Shown here: piece by piece, positions 33,649 to 43,533 of the stretch
Numbering within the stretch: the stretch's first letter is position 1
Layout of the letters: every line of letters begins with the position of its first letter
DNA from: Chryseobacterium camelliae
GTDB taxonomy: Bacteria; Bacteroidota; Bacteroidia; Flavobacteriales; Weeksellaceae
Direction of reading: 5' to 3'
Length of the DNA stretch: 64,000 nucleotides
NCBI RefSeq assembly: GCF_002770595.1
Contig: NZ_CP022986.1
Coordinates: 1,364,001 to 1,428,000 of the forward strand
Translations under genes and position numbers: made by a program
Notes under the pieces: generated by a model
Database searches by the model: none
What the model was told of the DNA's origin: nothing
The model's input: the letters and a program-made list of their open reading frames with translations, nothing else

Positions 33649-34410
33649 ATGAATACGAACAACGATAAAAAAGACGATTTTATTTTCGGGCTCCGCCCCG
33701 TGATTGAGGCTATTGAAGCAGGAAAGACCATTGATAAAATTTTTGTGCAGAATGCGCTTCAGGGACCGATTTATGCAGAACTGAAGGCTGTGCTGGCCCA
33801 GAATAAAATCCGTCCGAACTACGTTCCGGTAGAAAAGCTGAACCGTTTTACGAGGAAAAACCACCAGGGCGTGGTGGCATTCATTTCAGATGTGCCGTTC
33901 CATAAAATTGAAGACCTGGTCCCTCAGCTTTTCGAACAGGGAAAGACTCCTTTCTTACTGATCCTGGACCGGCTTACCGATGTGAGGAATTTCGGTGCCA
34001 TCTGCCGTACAGCAGAATGTGTGGGTATTGATGCAGTCATTATTCCTGAAAAAGGAGCAGCCCCTATCAATTCCGATGCGATCAAAACATCAGCAGGAGG
34101 TATTTATAACATTAAAATCTGTAAGGAGCCCAATCTTGCTCACGTAGTGGATTTTCTTCAGCAGAGCGGGATATCTGTTTTTGCCGCCAGCGAAAAAGCC
34201 CAGAAACTCATTTACGATGTCAGTTTTACAGAGCCTTGTGCTATTGTCATGGGCAATGAGGAAACAGGGATCTCAAAAGAAGTGCTCCACCATGCAGATG
34301 AGAAAATAAAACTGCCGATAGAAGGCAAGACCCAGTCACTGAATGTATCCGTAGCCTGCGGTGCCATTCTGTATGAAGCCGTAAGACAGAAGACGGTAAA
34401 AATCAATTAA
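33649..34410 (+). CDS. rlmB: 23S rRNA guanosine-2'-O-methyltransferase (TrmH/SpoU family, RlmB type)
   Basis: This 253-residue SPOUT methyltransferase has the three family motifs: LILDRLTDVRNFGAICRTAEC (motif 1), AIVMGNEETGIS (motif 2) and SLNVSVACGAILYEAVRQ (motif 3, knot). The N-terminal substrate-binding domain begins FIFGLRPVIEAIEAGK, which fits RlmB that methylates G2251 of 23S rRNA. It uses S-adenosylmethionine and is followed by lipoprotein genes. Confidence 0.92.
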   Translation: MNTNNDKKDDFIFGLRPVIEAIEAGKTIDKIFVQNALQGPIYAELKAVLAQNKIRPNYVPVEKLNRFTRKNHQGVVAFISDVPFHKIEDLVPQLFEQGKTPFLLILDRLTDVRNFGAICRTAECVGIDAVIIPEKGAAPINSDAIKTSAGGIYNIKICKEPNLAHVVDFLQQSGISVFAASEKAQKLIYDVSFTEPCAIVMGNEETGISKEVLHHADEKIKLPIEGKTQSLNVSVACGAILYEAVRQKTVKIN

Positions 34411-34434
34411 TCAACAACAAGCAAAAGCAATTTA

Positions 34435-35481
34435 ATGAAAAACATAGCAGCAATCGCGCTTATCTCCATAGCCCTGGTATCGTGTAAAAAAGAAACCGCT
34501 ACAGTCACCAAAGTAGATCCCAAAACCGGCAAAACGGTTACGGTGCAAGTTCCCGCAGATTCTGTGGCGAAAGTGGAAGCCAATCCCGCCATTAAAGATT
34601 CAGCAGGCATTTACAAGCAGACCTTTAAACTTGAAAAAGGAAAGACCTATCCGCTGACCACTTACCAAAGAGATGTAAAAACGATGACTGACCCTAAAGG
34701 TAAAACCCTAAACGGGATCAGTGAGTCTACCGATGAAATGACGTTTACAGTGAACGATATCAAAGGCAATGTGTATGATATCACTCTTAACCTTATTGCC
34801 AAAAGGAATTCCCAGACTTCTCAGGGCAAAACCGTAGTGGTGGATACCAAACAGCCGATTCCTAAAGAAGATGACCTTAAAATGATCTGGAATATCAACC
34901 GTGCACTTACCGGAAACAAACTGAGCATGAAAATGGACGATAAAGGAAAGGTAATTTCAATTACCGGTTTTGAGCCTGTTTACACTAAAGTTTCCAATGC
35001 CGTGGGAACCCTGATCAAAGATGCCGACCAGAAGGCAGGTATCGTTGCCAGCCTGAAGGAGACCTTCAACGAAAAAGTACTGCGGGACCAGTTCAATAAA
35101 AACCTGACCATCATCCCTAAGAAGGGCGTGAAGATCGGGGAAAAATGGTCGACTTCTGAAAATGCGGATGCCGGAGGTAAAATTAAGGTAACTTCCAATT
35201 ACGTCCTGAAAAGCGTAGGAAATGGCATTGCAGAAATTTCTGTGACCGGAGGGATCCCCAAGAAAACCGAAAAGCAGGCACAGGGTCCGGTTACCCACAG
35301 CCTGAGCAGCGAACTGACCCAGAACGGAACGATAAAGTTTGATGAAAACACGGGCTGGATCACCAACCAGAACATCAATGTAAAAACCACGCAGGTGGAA
35401 TCCATTTCAGACGGAAAACAGTCACAGTCTATGCAGAGCGTAACCAATTCTTCCGTCATGGTAAATCCGTCTGCAAAATAA
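34435..35481 (+). CDS. DUF6263 family lipoprotein
   Basis: This 348-residue protein has a lipobox ALVSCKKE (Cys near residue 17) and a mature region with the DUF6263 pattern: YKQTFKLEKGKTYPLTTYQRDVKTMTDPKGKT, IWNINRALTGNKLSMKMDDKGKVISITGFEPVY and PKKGVKIGEKWSTSEN. It is a surface or periplasm-facing lipoprotein of unknown function, common in Flavobacteriia. It lies 24 bases after rlmB and 17 bases before the DUF4834 gene, suggesting one transcript. Confidence 0.85.
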   Translation: MKNIAAIALISIALVSCKKETATVTKVDPKTGKTVTVQVPADSVAKVEANPAIKDSAGIYKQTFKLEKGKTYPLTTYQRDVKTMTDPKGKTLNGISESTDEMTFTVNDIKGNVYDITLNLIAKRNSQTSQGKTVVVDTKQPIPKEDDLKMIWNINRALTGNKLSMKMDDKGKVISITGFEPVYTKVSNAVGTLIKDADQKAGIVASLKETFNEKVLRDQFNKNLTIIPKKGVKIGEKWSTSENADAGGKIKVTSNYVLKSVGNGIAEISVTGGIPKKTEKQAQGPVTHSLSSELTQNGTIKFDENTGWITNQNINVKTTQVESISDGKQSQSMQSVTNSSVMVNPSAK

Positions 35482-35498
35482 TATAGACAGTCAAAATC

Positions 35499-35729
35499 AT
35501 GAAGTATATTTTTGAGTTGGTACTCATTACCATCATTATTTATTTTGTGTGGAACATCCTGAAGAGGATTTTCTTTAAAAAGTTCCACAGCTATATGTTT
35601 AATCAGAACCAGAACACCAGAAACAGACAGCAGCAGGATATTCACAACTCAGATAAGGATACAAACAAAGGCCTGAACTGGGATGCGGAAACGGTGGAGT
35701 ATGAAGAGGTAAAGGAAGAGAAAAAATAA
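35499..35729 (+). CDS. DUF4834 family membrane protein
   Basis: This 76-residue protein has one N-terminal membrane helix (about 3-22) with a basic stop-transfer patch (KRIFFKK), followed by an Asn/Gln-rich acidic tail ending EEVKEEKK. This is the DUF4834 layout found next to YfhO genes in Flavobacteriia. It precedes the large YfhO-type gene by 57 bases. Its function is unknown. Confidence 0.82.
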   Translation: MKYIFELVLITIIIYFVWNILKRIFFKKFHSYMFNQNQNTRNRQQQDIHNSDKDTNKGLNWDAETVEYEEVKEEKK

Positions 35730-35738
35730 ATAACCCAG

Positions 35739-35767
35739 CCCTTTCAGAGTTTCGGATTCTGAAAGGG
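35739..35767 (+). terminator. Hairpin between DUF4834 and yfhO-type genes
   Basis: CCCTTTCAGA and TCTGAAAGGG form a 10-bp stem with a 9-base loop. The U tail is weak, so it may be a partial terminator or processing hairpin. Confidence 0.45.
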
Positions 35768-35786
35768 TTCTCAAATTAATTAATGT

Positions 35787-38330
35787 ATGCTTAAAAAAAA
35801 TAAAAACCTGGTTTTCATTCTGGCAAGTCTGGTGGTATTCATCATTCTTGCTTTTGTATATGCCAGTCCCGTACTCAGCGGAAAACAGCTGTTCCAGCAT
35901 GACATCGTTCAATACAGGGGTGGCGCCAAAGAGCTTCTGGACTACCGTGCCGATACCGGAAAGGAAACCTACTGGAGCGACTCTATGTTCGGGGGAATGC
36001 CTACCTATCAGATGGGAAGCCAGTTTAAAGGCGATGTGATCAAAAAGATCGACAGCTGGCTGAATTTCCTTCCGAGGCCCGTGAATTACCTTTTCCTGCT
36101 TTTTGCCGGATTTTTCTTTTTGGGAATGGTCGCCGTACGAAACTGGAAATATGCACTTCTGGGCGCTACCTTTTTTGGGCTCTCCACCTATTTTTACATC
36201 ATTATCGCGGCAGGACATAACGGGAAAGTGAATACCATTGAGTATTTCGCCCCTCTCCTCGCCGGAATACTTCTCGTGTACATCCGGAAACAGTATATCT
36301 GGGGATTCATTGTAACAACTTTGTTCATGGGACTTCAGGTTGCTGCAAACCATCCGCAGATGACCTATTACCTGTTTCTGGCCTTAGGATTCTTATTCCT
36401 TTCAGAGCTCATCAGGACCATCCAGAAGAAAACACCAGTGAAGCATTTCCTTATTTCTTCGGGAATTATTGCAGCTTCATGCCTGATCGGGGTTGGAATG
36501 AATTCCCAGAGGATCATGGCCAATTCGGAATATATAAAAGAAACGGTACGCGGAAAGCAGATCCTGACGAACGAAAGCAGTACGTCCGGTAAATCCGGGA
36601 TGGATAAAGAAAGCATGCTGATGTGGAGCTACGGCCAGCTGGAGACCCTGAACCTGTTCATCCCGAGACTGATGGGCGGCGGAACACAGGAGCCTGAAGG
36701 AAAAGAAATGATGAACCGCGTACAGGAACTGGTGCAGGAAAACGTATCGAGCCAGTCTGAAATGGATCGTATTTCCAAAGGCTTCAGCGGCATGACCTAC
36801 TGGGGAGACCAGCCCGGAACTTCCGGACCTGCGTATCAGGGAGCCATTGTCTGTTTCCTTGCGGTGTTAGGATTTTTCTTTGCCGGCAGGAAATACAGGT
36901 ACTGGATCCTCGGAGCTTCAGTACTGACTGTCCTGCTCGCCTGGGGAAGCAATTTCATGCCTCTGTCAGATTTCTTTATTGATTATGTCCCGTTTTATAA
37001 TAAATTCAGGGCTCCGTCATCTATTCTGGTAGTCGTAGAACTCCTCTTCCCGCTGATTGCCATCATCGGGCTCTACAAGTTTTTCACTGATGAAAAACTG
37101 ACGGAAGAATACAAGCAGAAGATCCTCCTGTATGTCAGTGGCACAACTTTAGGCCTGCTGCTGATCCTGTTGTTCTTCGGGAAATCACTCCTGGGCTTCC
37201 ATACGGCAAACGAAAAGATGTACTTCCCGCCTTTCCTTATGGATTACCTGGTGGAAGAACGGTATAAACTCTTCAGGATCGATGCAATCAAAGCATTTTT
37301 CTATGTGACGATAGCTGCTGCTGCACTGTTCATGGTGCTTAAAAACAAGCTCAGCCAGAACGTGGCGCTGATCATCATCGGGGCGGTAAGCCTTTTTGAT
37401 TTATGGACCGTAAACAAGCGTTACCTGAATGATGGAAATTACGTCGACAAGGTTTTTGCAGAAAATCCTTTCCAGACAGAAACTTCAGAACTTTTACAGG
37501 AAAAGGTACAGGGCAATCCTAACCTGGAACCTCTCCTGGCGCATGTCAATGTCAACAAAACCCTGGAAACCATCGCAGAAAAAGACCAGACCCATTACCG
37601 GATCTTCAATAATATCCTGGGTACATTCAGTGAGACCAATACCTCTTACTTCAAATCCTCCATCGGAGGATACCATGCGGTAAAACTGAGGAGGTATGAT
37701 GATGTCATCAATGAATATTTCCAGGTTATGGATTCGGTAAAAGTACCGAATGTCCTGAACCTGCTCAATGCCAAATACTGGGTCGTTGGCGGACCGGAGC
37801 AGCCTCAGGCACTTCCGAATCCTAAAGCGAACGGAAATGCGTGGCTGTTAAGTGATATCAAATTCGCCAATACACCCAATGAGGAAATTAAATCCATCGG
37901 AATCATCGACAGTAAGAAAACGGCGGTTGTTGCTGCCTCAGACCGGAAATACTTTGACGGCAAACCTGTTCAGGCAGATCCGGCGGCGTTCATCAATCTG
38001 ACGAAATACCAGCCGAATGAACTGGAGTTCAAATCCCAGTCTAAAACGCCGCAATTAGCTGTATTTTCTGAAATTTACTATCCTCACGGATGGAAAATGT
38101 TTGTGGATGAGAAAGAAGTTCCTTACATCAAGGCAGATTACCTGCTTCGTGCCGTGCATGTACCGGCCGGAGCCCATAATATCCGTATGGTGTTTGAACC
38201 TGAGGTCATTGAAAAGGGGAAATGGATATCCCTGCTGTGCTTCGGGTTGTTCATCCTGCTGAGCGGTGCAGGAATTTTCTGGATGAATAAAAATAAACCC
38301 CGGAAAATTACCGTTGAGGAAAAAATATAA
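35787..38330 (+). CDS. YfhO family membrane protein
   Basis: This 847-residue polytopic membrane protein has a GT-C-like region of about 11-12 helices (residues 8-520) and a C-terminal soluble domain of about 300 residues with a last helix near 820. Loop motifs such as YWSDSMFGGMPTYQM and the aromatic extracytoplasmic turns are typical of YfhO/GT-C glycosyltransferase-like proteins, which transfer sugars from lipid donors onto teichoic acids or other surface polymers. A glycosyltransferase gene follows. The acceptor is unknown. Confidence 0.88.
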   Translation: MLKKNKNLVFILASLVVFIILAFVYASPVLSGKQLFQHDIVQYRGGAKELLDYRADTGKETYWSDSMFGGMPTYQMGSQFKGDVIKKIDSWLNFLPRPVNYLFLLFAGFFFLGMVAVRNWKYALLGATFFGLSTYFYIIIAAGHNGKVNTIEYFAPLLAGILLVYIRKQYIWGFIVTTLFMGLQVAANHPQMTYYLFLALGFLFLSELIRTIQKKTPVKHFLISSGIIAASCLIGVGMNSQRIMANSEYIKETVRGKQILTNESSTSGKSGMDKESMLMWSYGQLETLNLFIPRLMGGGTQEPEGKEMMNRVQELVQENVSSQSEMDRISKGFSGMTYWGDQPGTSGPAYQGAIVCFLAVLGFFFAGRKYRYWILGASVLTVLLAWGSNFMPLSDFFIDYVPFYNKFRAPSSILVVVELLFPLIAIIGLYKFFTDEKLTEEYKQKILLYVSGTTLGLLLILLFFGKSLLGFHTANEKMYFPPFLMDYLVEERYKLFRIDAIKAFFYVTIAAAALFMVLKNKLSQNVALIIIGAVSLFDLWTVNKRYLNDGNYVDKVFAENPFQTETSELLQEKVQGNPNLEPLLAHVNVNKTLETIAEKDQTHYRIFNNILGTFSETNTSYFKSSIGGYHAVKLRRYDDVINEYFQVMDSVKVPNVLNLLNAKYWVVGGPEQPQALPNPKANGNAWLLSDIKFANTPNEEIKSIGIIDSKKTAVVAASDRKYFDGKPVQADPAAFINLTKYQPNELEFKSQSKTPQLAVFSEIYYPHGWKMFVDEKEVPYIKADYLLRAVHVPAGAHNIRMVFEPEVIEKGKWISLLCFGLFILLSGAGIFWMNKNKPRKITVEEKI

Positions 38331-38337
38331 ATACAAC

Positions 38338-38368
38338 TGCGGGGCTTCATGAAAATGACAGCCCCGCA
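38338..38368 (+). terminator. Hairpin downstream of the yfhO-type gene
   Basis: TGCGGGGCT and AGCCCCGCA form a 9-bp GC-rich stem around a 13-base loop, 8 bases after the yfhO-type stop. It lacks a proper U tract, so the terminator role is tentative. Confidence 0.45.
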
Positions 38369-38398
38369 TCATGAAAATCATAACTGTGTTTTATCATT

Positions 38399-39712
38399 AT
38401 GCAGCAGAAAAAAGTTCTTATCATCACCTATTACTGGCCTCCTGCAGGTGGACCGGGTGTACAGAGATGGCTGAAATTCGCAAAATACCTTCCGGAATTC
38501 GGATGGAAACCGGTCATCTACACGCCTGAAAACCCAAGTTATCCATTGGTAGACGAAAGCCTGATGAGCGACGTGCCTCATGATATTGAAATCATCAGAA
38601 CGAAAATCTGGGAACCGTACCAGCTGGCAGAAAAGCTGAATAAGAACAATAAAAAATTCAAGGCCGGCCAGTTTGATGTCGGTAAAAACCAAAACTGGAA
38701 ATCCAGGCTTTCCATCTGGGTACGGGGTAATTTCTTTATTCCCGATGCAAGGGTATTCTGGGTTAACCCATCTGTGAAATTCCTGGAACGTTATCTCCAG
38801 GAACATATGATTGATGTCCTCGTTACTTCAGGGCCGCCCCACTCGCTTCACCTGATCGGTTTAAACCTTAAGAAAAAGTTCAGTACCCTGAAGTGGATTG
38901 CGGATTTCCGGGATCCGTGGACGGAAATTTCATATTATAAACACCTTAAACTCACTTCCCGTTCGGATATGAAACACCGCCGGCTTGAACAGGAAGTTTT
39001 CGCAAAGGCTGACCTGACCCTGGCGACCAGCTACAGCGATGCGGACAATTTCCGTAACAACGGAGCCCATGCTTTATGCATTACCAACGGATTTGATGAA
39101 ACCGATGCCGGAAGAAGCGGAAAAAGTGCAGATAAAAAAGCTGCCGGAGATAAGTTCACATTAAGCTACATCGGTGTCCTGGAGCAACTCCGGAATCCTG
39201 AGATCCTATGGAATGTACTGATTGAACTCGTGGAGGAACAACCGGATTTTGCCCGAGAATTCCAGCTGAAATTCGCAGGCAGGGTAGATAACAGGATCCT
39301 CGATTTCCTGATGGCCTCAAATCTTAAAAGCCACATAACCGATCTTGGTTACGTTTCCCACGACAGAGCCGTTGAAGAAATGAGTCACTCAGACCTGCTT
39401 TTGATCACCAATTTTCCGGATCCTGCATCCAGAGGCATTATTCCCGGAAAGATTTTCGAGTACCTCGCTACCGGTAAGCAGATCATCTCTTTCGGCCCGG
39501 AAGAAGCTGATGTAGCTAAAATCCTGGATGAGAGCCAATCGGGAAAACACTTCAGTTACAACGATGCTGAAGCCGTGAAAATTTTCATTCTTGAACAGTT
39601 CAGTAACTGGAAAAGCGGGGTTATCCCTGAAAACAACCGCAATATCAGTCAGTTTTCAAGAAAAAACTTAACCGGCACATTAGCAGAAGTCCTGGATCAG
39701 ATGGTCCACTGA
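38399..39712 (+). CDS. Glycosyltransferase family protein (GT4-like)
   Basis: This 437-residue GT-B-type glycosyltransferase begins VLIITYYWPPAGGPGVQRWLKFAKYLPEFG, the acceptor-binding Gly-rich loop of the family, followed by VYTP-like and RSDMKHRRLEQEVFAKADLTLATS segments. The donor-binding region is SDLLLITNFPDPASRGIIPGKIFEYLATGKQIISFG. It likely adds a sugar in surface polysaccharide or lipopolysaccharide synthesis. Its 3' end overlaps the convergent lipoprotein gene by 16 bases. Confidence 0.9.
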   Translation: MQQKKVLIITYYWPPAGGPGVQRWLKFAKYLPEFGWKPVIYTPENPSYPLVDESLMSDVPHDIEIIRTKIWEPYQLAEKLNKNNKKFKAGQFDVGKNQNWKSRLSIWVRGNFFIPDARVFWVNPSVKFLERYLQEHMIDVLVTSGPPHSLHLIGLNLKKKFSTLKWIADFRDPWTEISYYKHLKLTSRSDMKHRRLEQEVFAKADLTLATSYSDADNFRNNGAHALCITNGFDETDAGRSGKSADKKAAGDKFTLSYIGVLEQLRNPEILWNVLIELVEEQPDFAREFQLKFAGRVDNRILDFLMASNLKSHITDLGYVSHDRAVEEMSHSDLLLITNFPDPASRGIIPGKIFEYLATGKQIISFGPEEADVAKILDESQSGKHFSYNDAEAVKIFILEQFSNWKSGVIPENNRNISQFSRKNLTGTLAEVLDQMVH

Positions 39713-40335
39713 TCATTGATGATGGCGGTCAGGTAATAGGTTCCCTGGTACGGTTCAAAAACCATACGGAGCGTCTTCCAGTCCATTTCATGGTCCGCAT
39801 CCGGGGCTTTGATGTAATTTTCTGTAAAATCCGCTTCTTTATATACTTCTCTGAGATTATTTAAGGAATTCCCTGCCCCACTGAATTCATTAAAGGTTAA
39901 TTTTCCGGTGGTAAAATCTCTGGAATATACCCATTTAGAAAGATAATCCCTGAGACTTGCTTTGTATAAATCTCCGGATCCATCCATGGCACCCCAGGTA
40001 AACAGGGCCTTGGAAGGCAGGTACTTTTCAAATTCCGCCCTGGTAAAATGCTTGTCTTCCCCGGGACTAACAAATGCATACATGGAGAATGTGATGCCTT
40101 TTTCAGGATGGATGTAGGCTGAAAGCTTATTGTATTGCTTATTTTTAAGGATCTGCAGGATTTCATTGTTCAGCCGGGTAATGGCTTCTTCCCTGTTCAT
40201 TTCGGGTTTGTTCTCTCCTGAAACTTTCTGCTCTGTCTGAGTACTGTCCTGTTGGTTTGCCACAGGCTTTTTCGGTGCTTTTTTACAGCCCAGGATACTT
40301 CCTGCGATGATCAGTGACATGAGTATCTTTTTCAT
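39697..40335 (-). CDS. Hypothetical lipoprotein
   Basis: This 212-residue protein has a lipoprotein signal (MKKILMSLIIAGSILGCKK, Cys17), a Gln/Lys-rich linker, and a mature domain with REEAITRLNNEILQILKNKQYNKLSAYIHPEKGITFSMYAFV. I recognise no catalytic motif; the DPDHEM-like ends and the EYTLxx pattern are not distinctive. It is a single gene that converges on the glycosyltransferase. Confidence 0.75.
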   Translation of the reverse strand: MKKILMSLIIAGSILGCKKAPKKPVANQQDSTQTEQKVSGENKPEMNREEAITRLNNEILQILKNKQYNKLSAYIHPEKGITFSMYAFVSPGEDKHFTRAEFEKYLPSKALFTWGAMDGSGDLYKASLRDYLSKWVYSRDFTTGKLTFNEFSGAGNSLNNLREVYKEADFTENYIKAPDADHEMDWKTLRMVFEPYQGTYYLTAIINDQWTI

Positions 40336-40473
40336 TTGTCTTTTTGTTTGCTATAAAGCACCAAATCCGGTGCCATTTATGAAGCACATGAACGGCTAAG
40401 GTATCGTCTCGCTTTACGGTTTATACGGTTTTTGTTCTTCTGCAGAAATGGTATGTAATTTATAAATACATTG

Positions 40474-40481
40474 TACCTTTG
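40474..40481 (+). promoter_or_regulatory. TAnnTTTG promoter box of the YpdA-like gene
   Basis: TACCTTTG ends four bases before the ATG at 40486, predicting transcription starting at or next to the start codon. Confidence 0.6.
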
Positions 40482-40485
40482 TTAT

Positions 40486-41454
40486 ATGGAAATGCTGGAT
40501 ATTCTCATCATCGGAGGCGGCCCGATCGGCCTGAACTGTGCACTGGAAGCACGGAAACATCATCTGAACTATCTCATCATAGAGAAAGGCACCATTGTCA
40601 ATTCCCTGTATCATTATCCTTTATACATGAAGTTTTTCTCCACCGCCGAAAAGCTTGAAATCGGTGAGATCCCGTTCATCTCTGCGGCTACCAAGCCGGG
40701 AAGGCAGGAAGCGCTGGAATATTACCAGGGCATCACCCGGCAGAAAAACCTCAATATCCGTCTGTACGAAAAGGTATTGAATGTGATCCGTCATGAAGGA
40801 TACTTTGAAATCAGGACAACAAAGGCTTCCTATCAGGCTAAAAATGTAGTCATTGCTACCGGATTTTATGACATTCCGAACCTGATGGGTATTCCCGGAG
40901 AAGAACTGCCGAAAGTAAAGCATTATTACACCGAGCCCTATCCTTATGCCCAGCAGAAAATAGTGGTTGTGGGTTCAAGCAATTCAGCAGTGGATGCTGC
41001 TCTGGAAACATACCGGAAAGGTGCTGAAGTCACCATGATCATCCGGCATGCAGAAATTTCCCCTACCGTAAAATACTGGGTGAAACCGGACATTGAAAAC
41101 AGGATCGCAGAAGGAAGCATCAAGGCACATTATCATTCGGTACTTACAGAAATTAAGGAACATTCCGTTGTGTTCCGAGATGAAAGCGGGACACTCCGGG
41201 AAATCGATAATGATTTTGTGCTGGCTATGACCGGTTACCTTCCCGATTTTGATTTCCTTAAAAACTCCGGGATAGAATTGCAGGGTGACTGCTTAAACCC
41301 GTTCTACCATCCGGAAACGATGGAAACCAATGTGAAAAACCTTTACCTGGCCGGTGTTGTGTGCGGAGGAAAAGATACCCATCTTTGGTTCATTGAAAAC
41401 TCCAGAATACACGCTGAGATGATTGTAAATCATATTCTTTCAACATCAAAATGA
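40486..41454 (+). CDS. YpdA family putative bacillithiol disulfide reductase
   Basis: This FAD-dependent oxidoreductase of about 322 residues probably reduces bacillithiol disulfide with NADPH. The FAD-binding GGGPIGLNCALEARK is near residue 10 and the NADPH-binding VVVGSSNSAVDAALE near residue 165. Unlike thioredoxin reductase it has no CxxC between them, which is the YpdA/NfsB-type pattern. I start at the ATG at 40486 (MEMLDILIIGGGP), since the promoter box ends four bases before it and covers the alternative start at 40471. Confidence 0.9.
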   Translation: MEMLDILIIGGGPIGLNCALEARKHHLNYLIIEKGTIVNSLYHYPLYMKFFSTAEKLEIGEIPFISAATKPGRQEALEYYQGITRQKNLNIRLYEKVLNVIRHEGYFEIRTTKASYQAKNVVIATGFYDIPNLMGIPGEELPKVKHYYTEPYPYAQQKIVVVGSSNSAVDAALETYRKGAEVTMIIRHAEISPTVKYWVKPDIENRIAEGSIKAHYHSVLTEIKEHSVVFRDESGTLREIDNDFVLAMTGYLPDFDFLKNSGIELQGDCLNPFYHPETMETNVKNLYLAGVVCGGKDTHLWFIENSRIHAEMIVNHILSTSK

Positions 41455-41502
41455 TCCTTATATTAATGAACCTAAAATGTAAGTCTGACATTTTCCCTTT
41501 AC

Positions 41503-43533
41503 CTAAAACTCAACTTTAACCCCGAAAACAAAATTCCTCTTTGCTGCCGGATTGTAAAACCGGTTCCCGAACGCATTGATATCGAATCCTGAAACATACT
41601 CCTCATTGTACAGGTTCTGCACCTGTAATTGCAGGCTCACCCGTGTATGCTCAAAGTATATGGGATACCTGAACTGGATATTGCCTATGAAACCGGATTC
41701 CGACCACACCGAATTGGCATCATTCAAAGGAATTGCTGAAGTATAAAAATGGGAATAGTCAATGGACAGTTTTTTGAAAAAGGTGAAATTCAGTAAAGAG
41801 CTGAGTGTGGTTTTGGGAACGCCTGTCAGGTCATTTCCGGAAAAGTCGTTTTGGTTCTGGCGATAGTCTTTAAAACTGAAATCATAGAAGCTTCCTGAAA
41901 ACCGGAACCGGAAATGGCTCAGGAAACGATTCCTGAAATTGAAATTCCTGGATTCCAGGAGCAGTTCCAGGCCTTTCTGAACGGTTCCGCCTGCATTCAC
42001 AAAATATTCCTGCCCTGCTTCATTTTGCCTCCGTACAATAGCATCCTTCAGCCTGAAATCAAAATAGCTACCTTCAACAAAAACAGCATTCCCGAACTCT
42101 TTCCGGATGCCGATTTCCTTATTCCAGCCATATTCGGGATGAAGCCCGAGGTTAAATTCCTGATTGGAAGACCGGATTTCCTCATTGGTGGGTGCCGAAT
42201 TCCCTTTCCCGATTTTAGCCCTCACCGAAAGCCTTTTGGTAATAAGGTACGTCAGTCCGAAATTCGGGAGCCATTGATTCTTAAAATGGACATTTCCCTG
42301 TTGACTGCCTGGAAAAAACCGTTCCCATTCATAGGCATTGGAATTCAGGCTCAGAGAAACATCCGTAAACAGCCTGTCGTAAATATTGAGCTTCTGGGAA
42401 ATAAAATAAAAACCTGACCTGTTTTTAATCCGGTCAAAATTCTGTGGGTTCCCTTCAATTCCCCTGTTGTTATCGTAATTCTTCACCAGGATATCATTCA
42501 GTCCGCCTTCAAAACCGAGCCGGTAAGCCAGCGAAATGTATTTCCAGTTCTTTTCATAATTAACGTGGGTTCTTACCGCAAAATTCTTCTCAAAACGGTT
42601 TTCAAAATTGGTAATAAAAGGGTTTTCAAAATCTACATAAGATCCCTGGACCATTATAAAATGGGAAAATTCCGGGGTGAACTGATACTGATGGGAAATT
42701 CCTGTCAGAATCATCCGGTTGCGGATGCCTGCATGCTGCTCCCGGGCTCCCGGCGTTGTTTTGGTAGCCGGTCTTGCCTGTCTTCTGTCAGACTGCATCT
42801 GTTCCAGCGTCAGTCCGCCCGGCGTTTCATAGTCAAGATCACCCAAAAGCAGCATTGCTTTCAGGTTCCCTTTTTCTGAGTACCGGAAATGATCTTTCAG
42901 GAATACCTGCATCCGCTGGACGGATGACTGCTCACGGTAAGAATCTGTGCGGTAATAATTCTGGAATAGCTCAATAAAATGCTTTCCCAGCTGTTTTGAA
43001 ACATCAATGCTCTGACTGAACATTCCGTAACTTCCGATCGCCGCGCCGGCAGAACTGTGTTCCGTATTCCGGGTCTGGAGAAGCACTGTTCCGCCTGTTA
43101 CCGCTCCGTAATCACCGCTTTCAGGGCCTTTATATACTTCCATCCTGTTGATAAGCTCCGGCGAAATGATATTGAAATACGTATTACCCGAAGCATCGGA
43201 AAGGATAAAATCATCCAGGTATACTTTTATGTTCCGTACCCCGAACGGAGACCTGAGCGTACTGCCCCGGACAGAGATCCTGTAGCTTCCCGGAGAACGT
43301 TCTTCCATTCTGGCTCCCGGAACCTGATTAAAGGATTCCAGCAATCTTTCCGGGGTATTCTGATTCAATAGTGTCCCGGAAACAACAGCAGCAGATTTGG
43401 TAGAAGCCATGAAAGGGACCGGTTTCTTATAGGCATCAATCCGCACTTCCGATATCAGTGTCGCAGAATCTTTTTCCTGAGCATACAGGACAGAGCCGGA
43501 AAATACAGTAAGCAGCAAGTATAGTTTCATCAT
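41503..43533 (-). CDS. TonB-dependent receptor
   Basis: This 676-residue outer-membrane receptor has a signal peptide (ends VLYAQ) and a TonB-box-like region. Its plug domain has SGTLLNQNTPERLLESFNQVPGARMEERSPGSYRISVRGSTLRSPFGVRNIKVYLDDFIL and MEVYKGPESGDYGAVTGGTVLLQT. The 22-strand barrel ends in the expected aromatic residue (VKVEF). It is about 100 residues shorter than many siderophore receptors and has no N-terminal regulatory domain. Substrate unknown; no riboswitch precedes it. Confidence 0.93.
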   Translation of the reverse strand: MMKLYLLLTVFSGSVLYAQEKDSATLISEVRIDAYKKPVPFMASTKSAAVVSGTLLNQNTPERLLESFNQVPGARMEERSPGSYRISVRGSTLRSPFGVRNIKVYLDDFILSDASGNTYFNIISPELINRMEVYKGPESGDYGAVTGGTVLLQTRNTEHSSAGAAIGSYGMFSQSIDVSKQLGKHFIELFQNYYRTDSYREQSSVQRMQVFLKDHFRYSEKGNLKAMLLLGDLDYETPGGLTLEQMQSDRRQARPATKTTPGAREQHAGIRNRMILTGISHQYQFTPEFSHFIMVQGSYVDFENPFITNFENRFEKNFAVRTHVNYEKNWKYISLAYRLGFEGGLNDILVKNYDNNRGIEGNPQNFDRIKNRSGFYFISQKLNIYDRLFTDVSLSLNSNAYEWERFFPGSQQGNVHFKNQWLPNFGLTYLITKRLSVRAKIGKGNSAPTNEEIRSSNQEFNLGLHPEYGWNKEIGIRKEFGNAVFVEGSYFDFRLKDAIVRRQNEAGQEYFVNAGGTVQKGLELLLESRNFNFRNRFLSHFRFRFSGSFYDFSFKDYRQNQNDFSGNDLTGVPKTTLSSLLNFTFFKKLSIDYSHFYTSAIPLNDANSVWSESGFIGNIQFRYPIYFEHTRVSLQLQVQNLYNEEYVSGFDINAFGNRFYNPAAKRNFVFGVKVEF

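Noticed and set aside
41503..43533. TonB-dependent receptor as cobalamin receptor linked to the riboswitch
   Set aside because: It lies 25 kb away, in the other orientation, and no B12 box precedes it.
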